A stretch of DNA of 64,000 nucleotides from Isoperla grammatica (taxonomy: Eukaryota > Arthropoda > Insecta > Plecoptera > Perlodidae), in assembly GCA_945910005.1 (NCBI GenBank), contig OX246740.1, forward strand, positions 3,795,397 to 3,859,396, in the 5' to 3' direction. Made by a program: the position numbers and the translations under genes. Positions 50,783-62,856 of the stretch are shown piece by piece. How positions within the stretch are numbered: position 1 is the first letter of the stretch; each line of letters opens with the position of its first letter. Under the pieces are notes generated by a model that saw only the letters and a list, made by a program, of their open reading frames with translations, was not told the origin of the DNA and ran no database searches.

Positions 50783-53756
50783 ACACGTTCAGTAGAGCAC
50801 GCTGCAACATAACATTTGGCATATTAAAAAGAGAAAGCTCGTTGAAGGCTGGAGTTCCATTCTAAAAAAGTACATCAATTTATCAATGCCACTTCACCAG
50901 GGAATGTAGAACGTTTTGAAAACCATTATTAGAAGTAGAAGTCTCGGATTGCATGCGAAGTGACAAAACAAATGCAGTATAGATCATTTGTTATACATCA
51001 CGTTATCTTGTTGTACATGTACAACTTTAAGAACCCCATTTGTTAATCGTCATTTTTGTAGATTAACTATTACTGCATTTTTGAGAGCTTCAGTCATGGC
51101 TTGATTACAAAACAAACAAAAGTTGACGTCGAGAAAATGTTCTTTTCCAAACAAAACATAGCATTTCTTTGCAAAAGTAGCTCAATCTTTGTCCAACAAA
51201 TGCAAAAAGATCCTTAACTCGAACTAAAGTAATAAAACAAAACCAACTTCTGGTAAAGAGGTATAGTAGATTCAGACACAACGTGTATATGTTTCTCAAA
51301 TCATTCTTAGTTTGCCATGAAGTAAAATCTTAGTTTGCCATGAAGTAAAATATGGTTGACTGTCAGTAAGGAACTATTTATGCCGGAATGCTAGCCTACT
51401 TTAATCTGTATTTTTCTTTATGAATTGACTGCTTGTATTCTTCATGAATTTATAATCATTTTTTCTCGACAGATTCATCTGTAGTAATGTAAGAACATTT
51501 TAACGATTTATCTCTTTCAACACAACGTATTTTCTAGTTAATACTTAGCAGGCCAGTTGTTATATTTAAATTAACAATAATCTTCAATATCCTCAAATAC
51601 CTTAGTATACAAATAATACCCTTTATTTAATTAATAATATCATCTCATCATATAATCTTAATAATATCACTCTTCTTGTTAAATACATTGCATTATTTTA
51701 ATTAATTCGCTAAAGCAGAAGCCTTAATTAGTAAGGCAGTGACAACATACATTATCACTGCAAGCGCATTGTTTTGCAATCGTATCAGCTAGATATCAAT
51801 ATTCGGGATGTCAAACAATGATGTTCCCCATAAAGTCTGCCGGTGATACATAAGGTTCAATATTTCTATGAAGACACGAAAAGTATCTACTCTACGAGTA
51901 CCCCAAATATTGTCGACCGTTATTGCCAATTTTTTAGATGTATTTTACAAAAATACGCCAAAGCGTAGACTGGCCTTAGTCAATTGTTCTACTATTTTCC
52001 ACGGGAAATACAAATTTTTCACCAACCAAGGAATATTTTTACATCCAGTCTTTTAAATGTTGTTTGTAATTGCAACGACTAAATACAAACCAATGCCCAG
52101 CAATTGACGTCAGCAGAACGGAATTATTCAAGATCAACTATTCGCGTTTACCCTTTTGACCGTGGATAGCGCCACAGCCATATAAACTATTTTTAGAATC
52201 GAGTTGCAAGCTATTCATAAATCAAGATAATCGTGTGTATCAGCCTTGCATCATGAGCGCTCCCTGTGCTTCCCTCTACCGGGCGTCGCTGGAACTGCGA
52301 TCAATTCAACCCACGTACACTCCCGCCCCTGGTGGCGACTCGTCAAACACATTGCACTGCGCTAAGCGGGGAAACGTATTTCAAACTTGTTCAAACTTTT
52401 ACACAAATCCCAAAAGTGTTTTTATGGGAATTGTTTGAAAAGACATAGCCACAAAAATAATCCCTATGGAGCATTCCGAATGACTTAAAGCACATATCCA
52501 AGCATATTTGAATGTAAATAACCAGTACGGAGAATAGTTTGTGTATCCCTAGATCCCTCTGGTCACATTTCGAAACTTTTCGTTCCAAGATGTGGAATTA
52601 TATTTCCAAACAAAAAATTGAATCGATATAGTATATGAATTTATTTTTAATTTGATGATAAATAGTCATGAAAACTTTTGAGTTTACACTTAACAATTTA
52701 TACGTTTATACATTAGAAACTTATCCTATTTTTTTCAGTTCATTGTCTCGTCGCCACATATAGTTTGAGCTACAAGTTCTCATAATATCCTTCACTTTGT
52801 AAGTAGTAATTTGGCGTGTAAAAGACTGACTTGGCTGTCATTTTTTAACTCAGTTAATTCTAATGCCTACACTTGATCCGAAATTGTCACACAAATTTTA
52901 ATTCCCAAATATTTTGAGTTATATTCCTTAAATTTCAATGTTAAGTTGGTAACTAAATTCAAATTTAATTTATTTACTCTCTATTCTATCTATTGTCGAT
53001 TTAATTGGCCATTGGAGGTATTAAACTGTATCTGAATGGCCATGTTACTTTTATAGTAGTATCTATGTTTTATCATATATAAATAAAATATGGCACACTG
53101 AGGGTGACACAACGACAACATACATACATAAACTCACATGACGACAAATTGCTATAAACATGTTCCTTAATTTATTGTTGTACTTTTAGCTACACAATTT
53201 GATGCATTGTATACAACAACAAAGCTCTATAAGGAGATGTATGGTGTCTAGTATATAAATGCTTCATTTATAGCCATATAACCATTTAAAATGGTTCTGA
53301 AGAAGCTGGTGAATACATTTTAAAAATCATCCGGAAAACTGTTCAAGTATTTTACTGCATTGTCTCTACTACTAAAGACAAGAATAGGTAACAAAATACA
53401 TACATGTCCCCTTTATAATGCTATGAGGGGTGTCTTGGCTTAGATGCATTTTCTTAAGAACGAATATAAAATAATCTGTGAGATGATCTGTCTTTTATTA
53501 ATGCACATACCCAAAAACGCTGCACTCAGTTGCACTTTATACAGACGCTCACATCGTAATTCACGCAGGAATAAACCCCGCTGTAAAATCCTTCGAATCA
53601 GGTCACTAACATTGTACGATGCTTCTTGAGATAAAACGCAGTATTTCCCGACTGGAAGAATGGAACAATTAATTCTACAACCGACTCATTAAGACATCTC
53701 TTTCTTCGGAGCTCTCTGCGTCGTCGTCTTTTGTGTCGAGTGAGCGCTGACGTCAT

Positions 53757-53788
53757 ACTCCCCCCCCCCCTCCCCCCCCCCCCCCCCC
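53757..53788. repeat. poly-C tract, about 30 bp with one T
   Basis: Two C runs split by a single T. Assembly length is uncertain. Confidence 0.9.
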
Positions 53789-54144
53789 ACCACCTGGGAT
53801 TCTTTTCGCTCGCATACTTTTTTCAAGTCTTCATTTTACATTAATTAACTTGTGGATTAAATCGGCTACAAGATGTTTCTTATTTACGGCACGAGAAACG
53901 ATAATTCAAGAGCGAGCTTTGAGATCTTTGATGTTTGAATGATGAAAACAATGAGAAATGTTTTTCGGATACTTAAGGGACGCGTAAGGTTAATTGCTTA
54001 ATGTGGCTAAAGGGCAAATATGTTGTTGTATTATCTTACTTGTGCATCTTAACAAGCACCCACAGTTCGAAAATATTGAATGGTGAAATTACTAATTTAT
54101 TGAGTTACCCTATGGCATGACACTATTATTTTATGGATTGTTGT

Positions 54145-54330
54145 AGGTAACAATTGTTTGCATGTTATTTCCCATAAACAAAACAAATCCATAGCAACAA
54201 TGGGTGCCCCTAGGTGTAGGGGCTGACTATGAATTCCAACCTTTAAACCCCAGTATTATGAATTTTGGATACACATTTAGAAACCTATAAACTAGTTTTA
54301 ACCGTGGCAAACACGTTTCCCATTGGTTGT
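54145..54330 (+). repeat. dispersed repeat family F, copy 2
   Basis: This is the second copy of the repeat at 45740-46000 in the same orientation: AACAAATCCATAGCAACAA, then GGTGTAGGGGCTGACTATGA and ATTCCAACCT. Identity is roughly 70-75% by eye. Confidence 0.5.
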
Positions 54331-54364
54331 TGTAGTAAGTAACATTCTAAGTATTTACCCGAGG

Positions 54365-54475
54365 ATCATAAAATGATATTCGCGGATTATGTCCGATATT
54401 TTTGCAGCTTGGCTAATCGAGATGATGAGTGGGTGAAATATGAAGATGAAAGGAAAACGCCACATGTTTATATAA
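54365..54475 (-). mobile_element. SINE A fragment lacking its tRNA head
   Basis: The body matches 24890-24990 (TTTGCAGCTTGGCTAATCGA, GATGATGAGTGGGTGAAATA, GAAAACGCCACATG). It is truncated where the tRNA head should begin. Confidence 0.65.
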
Positions 54476-55822
54476 GATCTATTACACTTATACCAGGAGT
54501 TCAGCGAGGGAAGGCAGGGCCAAGTAAGGGAAGACATCTTAAGTAGCTCTACCTGGTCTAGTGAATAACCTTATCAGTGCAACAGAGTTACAGTTGTACC
54601 TGTACTATATGTTTTTGTATTAGTATATATAACGGAACTGGTTGTCTTGTTATCGTGTGGTATAGGTTTTAATTCCCCACTTGATCCTGGGTGTAAAGAA
54701 TATTACCGTGCTACAAAGCAGCTTGTAGAATCAAATACAATATCAAGTAAATAATAACATGGTAAATAACTAAAACAGAAACGATCGTGTATATGTAGAG
54801 ATATTCACAATAGCATCTTAACTAACTGAGGTTTGCTGGTCGATGCAGGACCAGGTGTCAGTTTGGTTATTTATACCATATAAAAGCAAAAACGGTCATC
54901 TATTGTAGCGAGATTGCAGTTGTAACTGTCTGCAGCTGTCGGTCCCTCGTGTAACGTAGATATAGCTTCTAAAACGACAAGCTGATTTTATATTATCTTG
55001 TATTTTGAATCAAGTGGCCGTGCTTTAATCATATCAACAATAAACACCCGTTCATTCCCAACCAGTATTTAATAACGTTACTTCCATTTTAAAGAACATG
55101 GGAATTAGATGGAATTAATGTTGAAATTTTAATTAAATTTGTATTCGCTACAGAGCAAATCCCAAGTCGAAAGATGAATAATGATTACACCGTTGGCAGG
55201 GGAGTATGGTTTCTAAGTTAAAAGTGGTTGCTAAGCCTGGGGTTCGGAATTTAATGGACTTTTATAATGTGATGTCAAATTGAATCAGATTACAAATTCC
55301 TGATGCTGGGAATTGAAAAATGTGATTCATTTAGAGGTGACACAGTATTGCAAGGAATAATAATGTAGTCAATTTGATACGGACCGAGGTAACAAGTCAC
55401 AGATTGAGAGGATGAAAAGGATTAATCAATTTATATTTGTTCTTCATTTTCTGAGAAATTATACTGAAGATATTAATTGTGAAGTTAATTTACTACGAAC
55501 GAATTTCATACGATACCATTTATAAAATGTGTCGTCATACATGTTGGGCTTACCCTTACATAGTGTACTAATTGGTGACAAAATATGTTTAATATCGTAC
55601 CTCCACACAATTTGCCAGAAACCCACATTATACTTATAGTTAAATTATGATTTGTATAAATACTAAGGATACACACTACACAGTGGGACCCGGTACAGGG
55701 GTAAAATAGGTTGAATTATAAAGGAGATTAATGAGCATTTACATATTTAAATACTCAGGTTTACTCAGTGTATGTGTTGAAATTGTAAGTAGTGTTATGG
55801 TATACCTTTAACTTATTAGGAA

Positions 55823-56178
55823 GGACTACTAACCAATAACCCGCCAAATTAACGTATTTTCGTCATATCTCAATAACGCCACACAATATCAAAACAGTGA
55901 GACCTACGCACATTGTGGATTCGTGAGAGCTCAATACCAAATGAAAAAGATTTCGTAGATTGTAGTAATTATAGTTGTAATTTCTAATTAACTTGTTAAT
56001 TAGTTAAATTACAAATAATAATTATAATAACTGCAAACTAATAAATCTTTTTCATTTGGTATTGAGCTCTCACGAATCCACAATGTGCGTAGGTGTCACT
56101 GTTTTGATATTGTGTGACGTTATTGAGATATGACGAAAATACGTTAATTTTGAGGGTTTTAATATTGGCTAGTAGTCC
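55823..56178. mobile_element. foldback element, about 150-bp arms at about 93% identity
   Basis: The left arm runs GGACTACTAACCAATA, ATTAACGTATTTTCGTCATA, TCTCAATAACG and GTGGATTCGTGAGAGCTCAA to ATACCAAATGAAAAAGAT. The right arm is its inverse, ending TTGGCTAGTAGTCC. The loop is about 65 bp of AT-rich DNA with a second small palindrome (TAATTAACTTGTTAATTA). No coding and no obvious target duplication. Confidence 0.9.
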
Positions 56179-57055
56179 GTTCTCTTAATAAATCAAAATG
56201 TATTCAAGAAACTATCCGGTCTTGGATATTTAGTAAGATACACTGTGTTTGAATACTAAATATCCACAAGAGTGATCCTTCAATAAATTTCGATCTATTA
56301 AATTCTTAACCTATATTACTCACTCAACGGTATGACTGTACATTTTTTCCCAAAGCAAAAAACACACATTTGAAAGATGTGAACTACTATCACTATCTTA
56401 TAGATCAAGTGCGAAATTAAAGCCTTAGATGTTGAATTTGGCTAAACTAATAATTCGTTATTATAATAATAAAAATAGTTTTAAAGAATTAATAAATTGT
56501 TAATCATTGTATTTAAAATAACATTATTAATATGTACATATCAATGGGTAGACCCAGTGAAATACTTATCTTTATTAACATATTTTGAAAGCAAAACAAT
56601 CATAATGAGACTAGCAAACTAATTCCAGTGTCACATATTCATGTAGTCTTTTGTCAAACTCATAAAATACGTGTTAGTGAAATGAGGGAAACAACGTTTG
56701 ACGTTCGTTCCATCGAATCAACGAAACACGCGGAGACGTAATTTAAAATTAATTTCTCTACAAAGACATAAAAAAAAAAACAGAGCTTGTAATGGAAATA
56801 AAAACATGTAACGTTGGCACATGCTACTTTAATTAACGACAGTTGTTGTCGGCAAAAAGCGCGTCACAAAACACGGCTTTTGCAGTCAGCGAGGCTGAAA
56901 GATTCAGGAAGACTAGGCAAAGCGTTTGCCTACAAGACTTATTCACGCCATGAATATTTAACGCGAGAGGAAATCGTAAGAGCACAACAGTTAATGTCAT
57001 TTTTTGTGGTATTCACACGCGCCTATGTGACTATAAACTTTGTGTCGTAATAATC

Positions 57056-57135
57056 ATAGTAATAATTATTATTATTATTATATTTATAATAATAGTTATA
57101 ATAATAATAATAAAAATAATAACAATAATAATAAA
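57056..57135. repeat. short interrupted (AAT)n tract
   Basis: ATTATTATTATTAT followed by AATAATAATAATAAAAATAA with interruptions, forming a partial inverted repeat. Confidence 0.85.
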
Positions 57136-57153
57136 TGTGGGCATTTGAGAAGC

Positions 57154-57240
57154 AGAAGAAGAAGAAGAAGAAGAAGAAGAAGAAGAAGAAGAAGAAGAAG
57201 AAGAAGAAGAAGAAGAAGAAGAAGAAGAAGAAGAAGAAGA
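57154..57240 (+). repeat. (GAA)n microsatellite, about 29 units
   Basis: Uninterrupted GAA/AGA on the plus strand, between two AAT-type tracts. Confidence 0.97.
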
Positions 57241-57354
57241 TATATTAAGTAGTTCTAAGTAGATTTTTATAAGGTAAACACATGGAAATACTTGACATTT
57301 GTGTCCGTACAACATGTTTATGCCGGTTTTGACCGAGTTTGTATGTATTGCAAC

Positions 57355-57565
<211 letters not shown>

Positions 57566-58487
57566 AAAAATAAACTTCTCTTTTGTACCCGGCACCACCA
57601 CCAAGGTTAATAGACAATTTGTTTTGCTTGATAACTTTAGTTCTTAGGTTAGTTAGGGGCTCCAACTCGACGAACTCCAATACTAGATTTCGCAAACACA
57701 GGGAGGGAACATTTAAATAATTCATGAACTGTTTTCAGATCAATGAATATTATTAATGATACATAAATAATGCATGTAAATTTATTTTCTCATACCCAGC
57801 GACAGCATAGATTACAGACTATCACGTCATGTTCATTGTTGTTTTACGGCTGTAAAGTCCAAACTTTTTATGTATACCATTATGATAGTAATACTTTAAC
57901 TCTAACAAATAATAAGAAGAAGGAAATATGAATTCAAGAAGCTATAGAAACCACAGTCCCATCAGGAGTCGAAGACATGGATCACCTGCATTCAAAGCAG
58001 GAATCAAATCTCACGATTAACAACTAACAAGCCATACAAATAATAATCAATTTCATTATTTGCGATATATCTCTTAGTCTGTATTCAAATATATGTATGG
58101 AAAAAAAATGTATTTAAAAAATAAATTACAAAATATTTTCGTTATATTTATTCCAGTATTGTGAACATCCCCGCAGACTGATTTAACAGTTTTCTTCGAG
58201 GTTATAATATGGACATTCACAAGAAAAATATAACTAAGAAAATTTCCCTTTTTCATATATTAAATGTATATAATACCGTTCTAGCCAACACTCTCACGCA
58301 CAATCGTCAGTAATGATTTATTTATATGTTCACACAACTTTATACTGTGTACCTCCACGCGTCTCGACATATGTATTTTAAACTAGTAGGCTTTCGAAGC
58401 CCGACTAACTATATTTCCCCTTGGCTATCGGGATACGCGTCCATAGTCACTAATTAAATCCAGACCTTTCAGTCTGTGCATTTTCAG

Positions 58488-58549
58488 AGCAATCTGGAAG
58501 AGACACAGTCACTGAGAGACCCTCCTGATCCTGCTCTGGCTAGTCGACG
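58488..58549 (+). CDS. possible 62-bp plus-strand exon
   Basis: GTGCATTTTCAG precedes 58488 and CGACG|GTAAGA follows 58549, a good acceptor-donor pair on the plus strand. Only frame 1 is open, giving SNLEETQSLRDPPDPALASR. It is the only plus-strand pair of this quality I noticed near a GC-richer patch in this AT-rich stretch. It could be an exon of an overlapping or neighbouring gene, or chance. No family recognised. Confidence 0.2.
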
Positions 58550-60059
58550 GTAAGAGCTGAATTTAGTTTAATTTCAATTGAATTGCAATTTTAAAGTCGT
58601 ATCTATTTCTCGTATTCAACGAATGTTCTGTATTCTGTTAAGTAATAATTATTTTTAAATTGGAATTTTTCTTTGTAAACAACGTATAACATGTTTTCAG
58701 TTAAATCCGAATCGTACTAATGGTTAAAACATTGTTTAGGTGGAATGTTTCGTTCATAAAAACGACATGACAAATCAGTTAACAACATTTTCACCGTTTT
58801 TTTGCATAAATTTTTCATATTCCACCGAGCCGAACATCAAAAAACATCAACACATCAAACATGCTCTAGAAAAAGTATAACGAGCGAAACACATGTTATC
58901 ATTTGTTTCCTACAATACTGCTTGTGTACTCGATACGGAGTAAAAACTAGAATGTAATTCGCGCTGCGTTTCCTATATTATACCTTTACTGCAATCTCAA
59001 CATGTTTTAACCGGTTGATGTTATAAGTGTTTAACGTGACAGTGTTTAGAATATACTAGAGATAATAGTTAAGACAACAAACAAACTGATGTTTTGATAC
59101 GATTTCGTTGAACGTTAATGGTGACGACGACTTGTGAATACTTCAATATAAAAGAAGTTTGTATGAGATAGGCCTATTATAAATATACTCCTTCAGTAGC
59201 GGGCTGACATTACAGCTATGAATAGTGAATGTGAACTTATTGGGAAGGTTGCTTCAATTATTAAATAATACACCGTTCGAATTTGGCAAAAAATTACATG
59301 TTGACGACATTTATATAAAAAAAATTTAAACCCAATTCTGATAAAATTTATTTTTGAAAGAAAACTTGATAATTCAGTTTAAATACTGTTTTAGGTAAAG
59401 TGGTTTTAAATGTCTCGACGTTATTAATTGTTCATATTTAATTGGGCTGAACTTTCGAACATACGAGTACAGTGCTCCAATCAAGAATGGACTGATAGGT
59501 CAAAAAGTACAAAGCAACGACTAATTGATCACTCTAGTATCAAAATCATGTTTTGACTGTCACAAAAATGTGCTACTTTGCACATTTGTTTCCTTTTCAC
59601 GAACCCGTGTGGCGGCCTAAAATTCATCAAGCAATCTGATAATATTTTCACTCTTTGTTTTTAGTTTCTATAACGTGTTTCAACCTATTTAGAAATATAT
59701 TTCCCGTATATTTTGTTTGCAGAGTGCAACCTTTAGCGTGAGAAAAGCCGCCTGTAAACCTTCACGATAACTCTCTCTTTTGTCTACTCAATTTTCTTCA
59801 ATTCCATGGTCTGAATCTCATTCATAATCCACTAAATAAGATAACCATCATTTTATTAAACGCACATTCAAACAAATTTCTTATCACGTATATCCATGGA
59901 AACGAGACATCAGGAAAAGGTAGGTAGCCGCCTTTCATATTGTATGACATGAAATCTTTCAAAAGAAGTTATATGGCAGATCGCGAAGATTGAAATTATA
60001 TAGGTTTCATCTCTTGTGCGTGTGGGTGTGAGTGTGGGTAGAATATGTTTCTAGTAAGA

Positions 60060-60130
60060 CAGTGTGGGGGAGAATGAGAGAGAGGGAGAGAGAGAGGGAG
60101 AGAGAGAGTAAGAGATAGAGAGAGAGAGAA
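60060..60130 (+). repeat. imperfect (GA)n tract
   Basis: GAGAGAGAGGGAGAGAGAGA-type sequence with frequent G and T interruptions. Confidence 0.9.
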
Positions 60131-60743
60131 TTGTCGCTCTAAGTGTTTAAAGCGATACAAGTCTGAAACTATTTGCTCCAAGGAAACTATTTAACTAATG
60201 AACTCGAAACTCGTCGACAAGTTTGCTAATTAAGTTGTTCTATCATTTGATGCGTTTACCGTGTATCATATTGCTCCACGCGAACCACAAGTGCTCCTAC
60301 GTTGAGCTCTCTTGGTGATAATATTATACCTACAACATGGCGACAATCACGGCGGTGGAAGTTACTTTTAGCAGTTCCACTCGCAATGTTGTTGGTTTCA
60401 TGTTTTACATTGTACAATAAGAGAATAATTCTTTTTTTACACACAAAAGATAACAATATACATTCTCTAAACGCTCTTTTAAATGATCGATTTATATTTT
60501 TAAAATGTATATACCAATATTGTGTGAAAATGGATTAAATTTAACACAATTTAATTTCACTTCAAATGATTACATTTGTAAGTTTTTATTGCAGTAACGT
60601 ATCATGATGCATGTTGTATGGGGGCATTGAGAAGTGTTTATTTAAACTAAAATTCAAAATAGTGAAGAGAGTTTATTCAATGTAAATTTGTTTTGTTCTC
60701 ACAATAAGCAAAGCTTCAGTGAACAGCAACAAAGCTTGTGCTG

Positions 60744-60824
60744 TAAAATAACGTTAGCTGTAACTAAGGACCCTTAGTCCTTAGTTAAGGACCCTTAGTC
60801 CCTAGTTAAAGCCAACGTTATTTT
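60744..60824. mobile_element. small palindrome with internal duplication
   Basis: TAAAATAACGTTAGCTGTAA at the left pairs with TTAAAGCCAACGTTATTTTA at the right. The centre is a direct repeat of AAGGACCCTTAGTCC. Could be a tiny MITE. Confidence 0.5.
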
Positions 60825-61129
60825 AACGTGTACAAACTAGAATACCAAAAGTTATTAACTAAAAGCCATGACAACAAAACTAAACAAAATGTTAACAACG
60901 GATAGTTGTCAAATCTTCAGAAAAAGAACATATTCCACGAAAACATGTTATCTTTCTTTTAATAATAACTGGGCTCCAAAATTAATTGTTAGGCGTACTA
61001 GACATAAAATAAATAAAAAGTTATTCTAAGTCATCGAAATGAAATATTTGTGTGGTCAGGAAGATAGTCGTAATCTATTAAGATAATACAAAAATGACCA
61101 CATTACCTATTTAATTGTTCATTTGTTTT

Positions 61130-61278
61130 CCGGACAGGACGGGGTGGATAAGTCAGACGAAAGACAGGCCGCGTCCTCCACTTTCCATTGTCCTCCCCTT
61201 TACTTCCTACTTGTCCCTTTCCCCAAAAACTCCCCGACGTCATATGATCATAGCTGTCGAATACGTCGTTAAACACAT
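61130..61278 (+). mobile_element. family D copy whose tail starts an (AAT)n array
   Basis: GACGAAAGACAGGCCGCGTC, CTCCACTTTCCATTGTC, GACGTCATATGATCATAGCT and ACGTCGTTAAACACATAATA run straight into the long AAT array at 61277. The 5' part is truncated. Confidence 0.75.
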
Positions 61279-61293
61279 AATAATAATTATTAT

Positions 61294-61345
<52 letters not shown>

Positions 61346-61481
61346 TCAATGACAATAATAATAATAAAAATAACTATAACAATAATAATAACAATAACAA
61401 TAAGAATCATTATAATACAAATAGTGATAGTCATGATAATAGTAATAATGATAATGTAATTATAATAATAATAATAATAAG

Positions 61482-61552
<71 letters not shown>

Positions 61553-61563
61553 TAATAATATAA
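61277..61563 (+). repeat. (AAT)n array following a family D tail
   Basis: AAT units with many interruptions (ATCAATGACAATAATAAT, GATAGTCATGATAATAG) across about 285 bp. Confidence 0.95.
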
Positions 61564-61569
61564 TAATCT

Positions 61570-61734
61570 TTGTGATATGTAAAATCTTTTTAAAATGTAA
61601 TTATCTTTGTAATGTGTAAAATCTTTGTAATGTCATATTTTTTAATGTGTGGTTGCAGCACCTAAGAGGTGAGGATCACCTTTGGTGCTGTAGACTAATA
61701 ATGTACCTGCCATCTGGTGATGTGATAAATAAAG

Positions 61735-61745
<11 letters not shown>
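61570..61745 (+). mobile_element. non-LTR retrotransposon 3' end with hairpin
   Basis: After tandem AATCTTTGTAATGTGTAAA units, a stem GGTTGCAGCACC...GGTGCTGTA spans about 61652-61694. GATAAATAAAGATAATAAT then leads into the next AAT array. Different family from 27678 and 14630, same layout. Confidence 0.6.
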
Positions 61746-62015
<270 letters not shown>

Positions 62016-62220
62016 AAATGCATTTATTTTATTTTATTTCTAGGACGTCTCCTTTTATTCGTTAATCATTTACACTGTGTTCTAATCCTCAAAAATGATT
62101 TTTTTTACTTTTTTCCAAATTTCTCTAAGCGATAAGCTCGTGTTGGCTACGAAATAAGATAATATGCGTACATTTTATCATTGTACTTTTTTAATCAATA
62201 TGCCGTGGGGTTTTGCCTTT

Positions 62221-62856
62221 GCTTCTTTGTGAAGGCTTGTATTGAAGGGGATGATTTTGAAGACTGCGTATTGAATGTCGCGGAGTCGTCTAAAGGATGA
62301 GGATTATAAGGACGTGGTTGGAATGAGCTGAACGACGAGCGTGAGGAGGGGAAGGGGGAAAGGGGAAGGGGCGCCATTGTTGTTCTGTGGCTTGCCTCGC
62401 AACTTGTAGTGGGTTTTGAACAGAACAACTTGGTAAAGGCACTGCCGCTCTTGGCACATACATGAAGCTGAGATTCTCGTGGAGATACGAATTTTGTTAT
62501 TTTTACTGTCCCAATATTGATTTATTTATTTATTTATATATTTAGTAAAATTCTCTACATACGCTATTAAATGGTCAAAGCTATAACTTCATTTGATTAA
62601 AACAGACGAAAGAGAAACTAAATAGAAATCTAACGGAGATAAAACGGCTAACGTAAATGAATATTATACACATACGTTATGTGCGTATACATACGCACGG
62701 TTCATTTATGAAATTAGTCTTACGAACTTTTTAGAATTTGCTTCTTTGCTTCTTTGTGAAGGCTTTGAAGGGAGGGGATGATTTTGAAGACTGTGTATTG
62801 AATGTCGCGGACTCGTCTAAAGGATGAGGATTATAAGGAAGTGGTTGGAATGAGCT
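62221..62856 (+). repeat. pair of about 108-bp direct repeats
   Basis: 62221-62330 and 62749-62856 share GCTTCTTTGTGAAGGCTT, GGGGATGATTTTGAAGACTG and CTAAAGGATGAGGATTATAA, roughly 90% identical. The spacer of about 420 bp is unrelated. Class unknown. Confidence 0.8.

Larger units (their letters stand above)
48627..55822. other. AT-rich DNA, mostly featureless
   Basis: Poly-A at 49470-49488, a CTCF-like motif, a SINE A fragment and a family F copy are listed separately. No exon was found that would extend the gene 5' of 47298. Confidence 0.45.
57566..61129. other. AT-rich DNA, mostly featureless
   Basis: Apart from the possible exon at 58488, the (GA)n at 60060 and the small palindrome at 60744, nothing stands out. 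The 78-codon hydrophobic frame at 60302-60538 has no family resemblance. Confidence 0.4.

Noticed and set aside
60302..60538. 78-codon hydrophobic frame as a small membrane protein
   Set aside because: No family resemblance, ordinary AT-rich composition and no flanking signals. Length is expected by chance.
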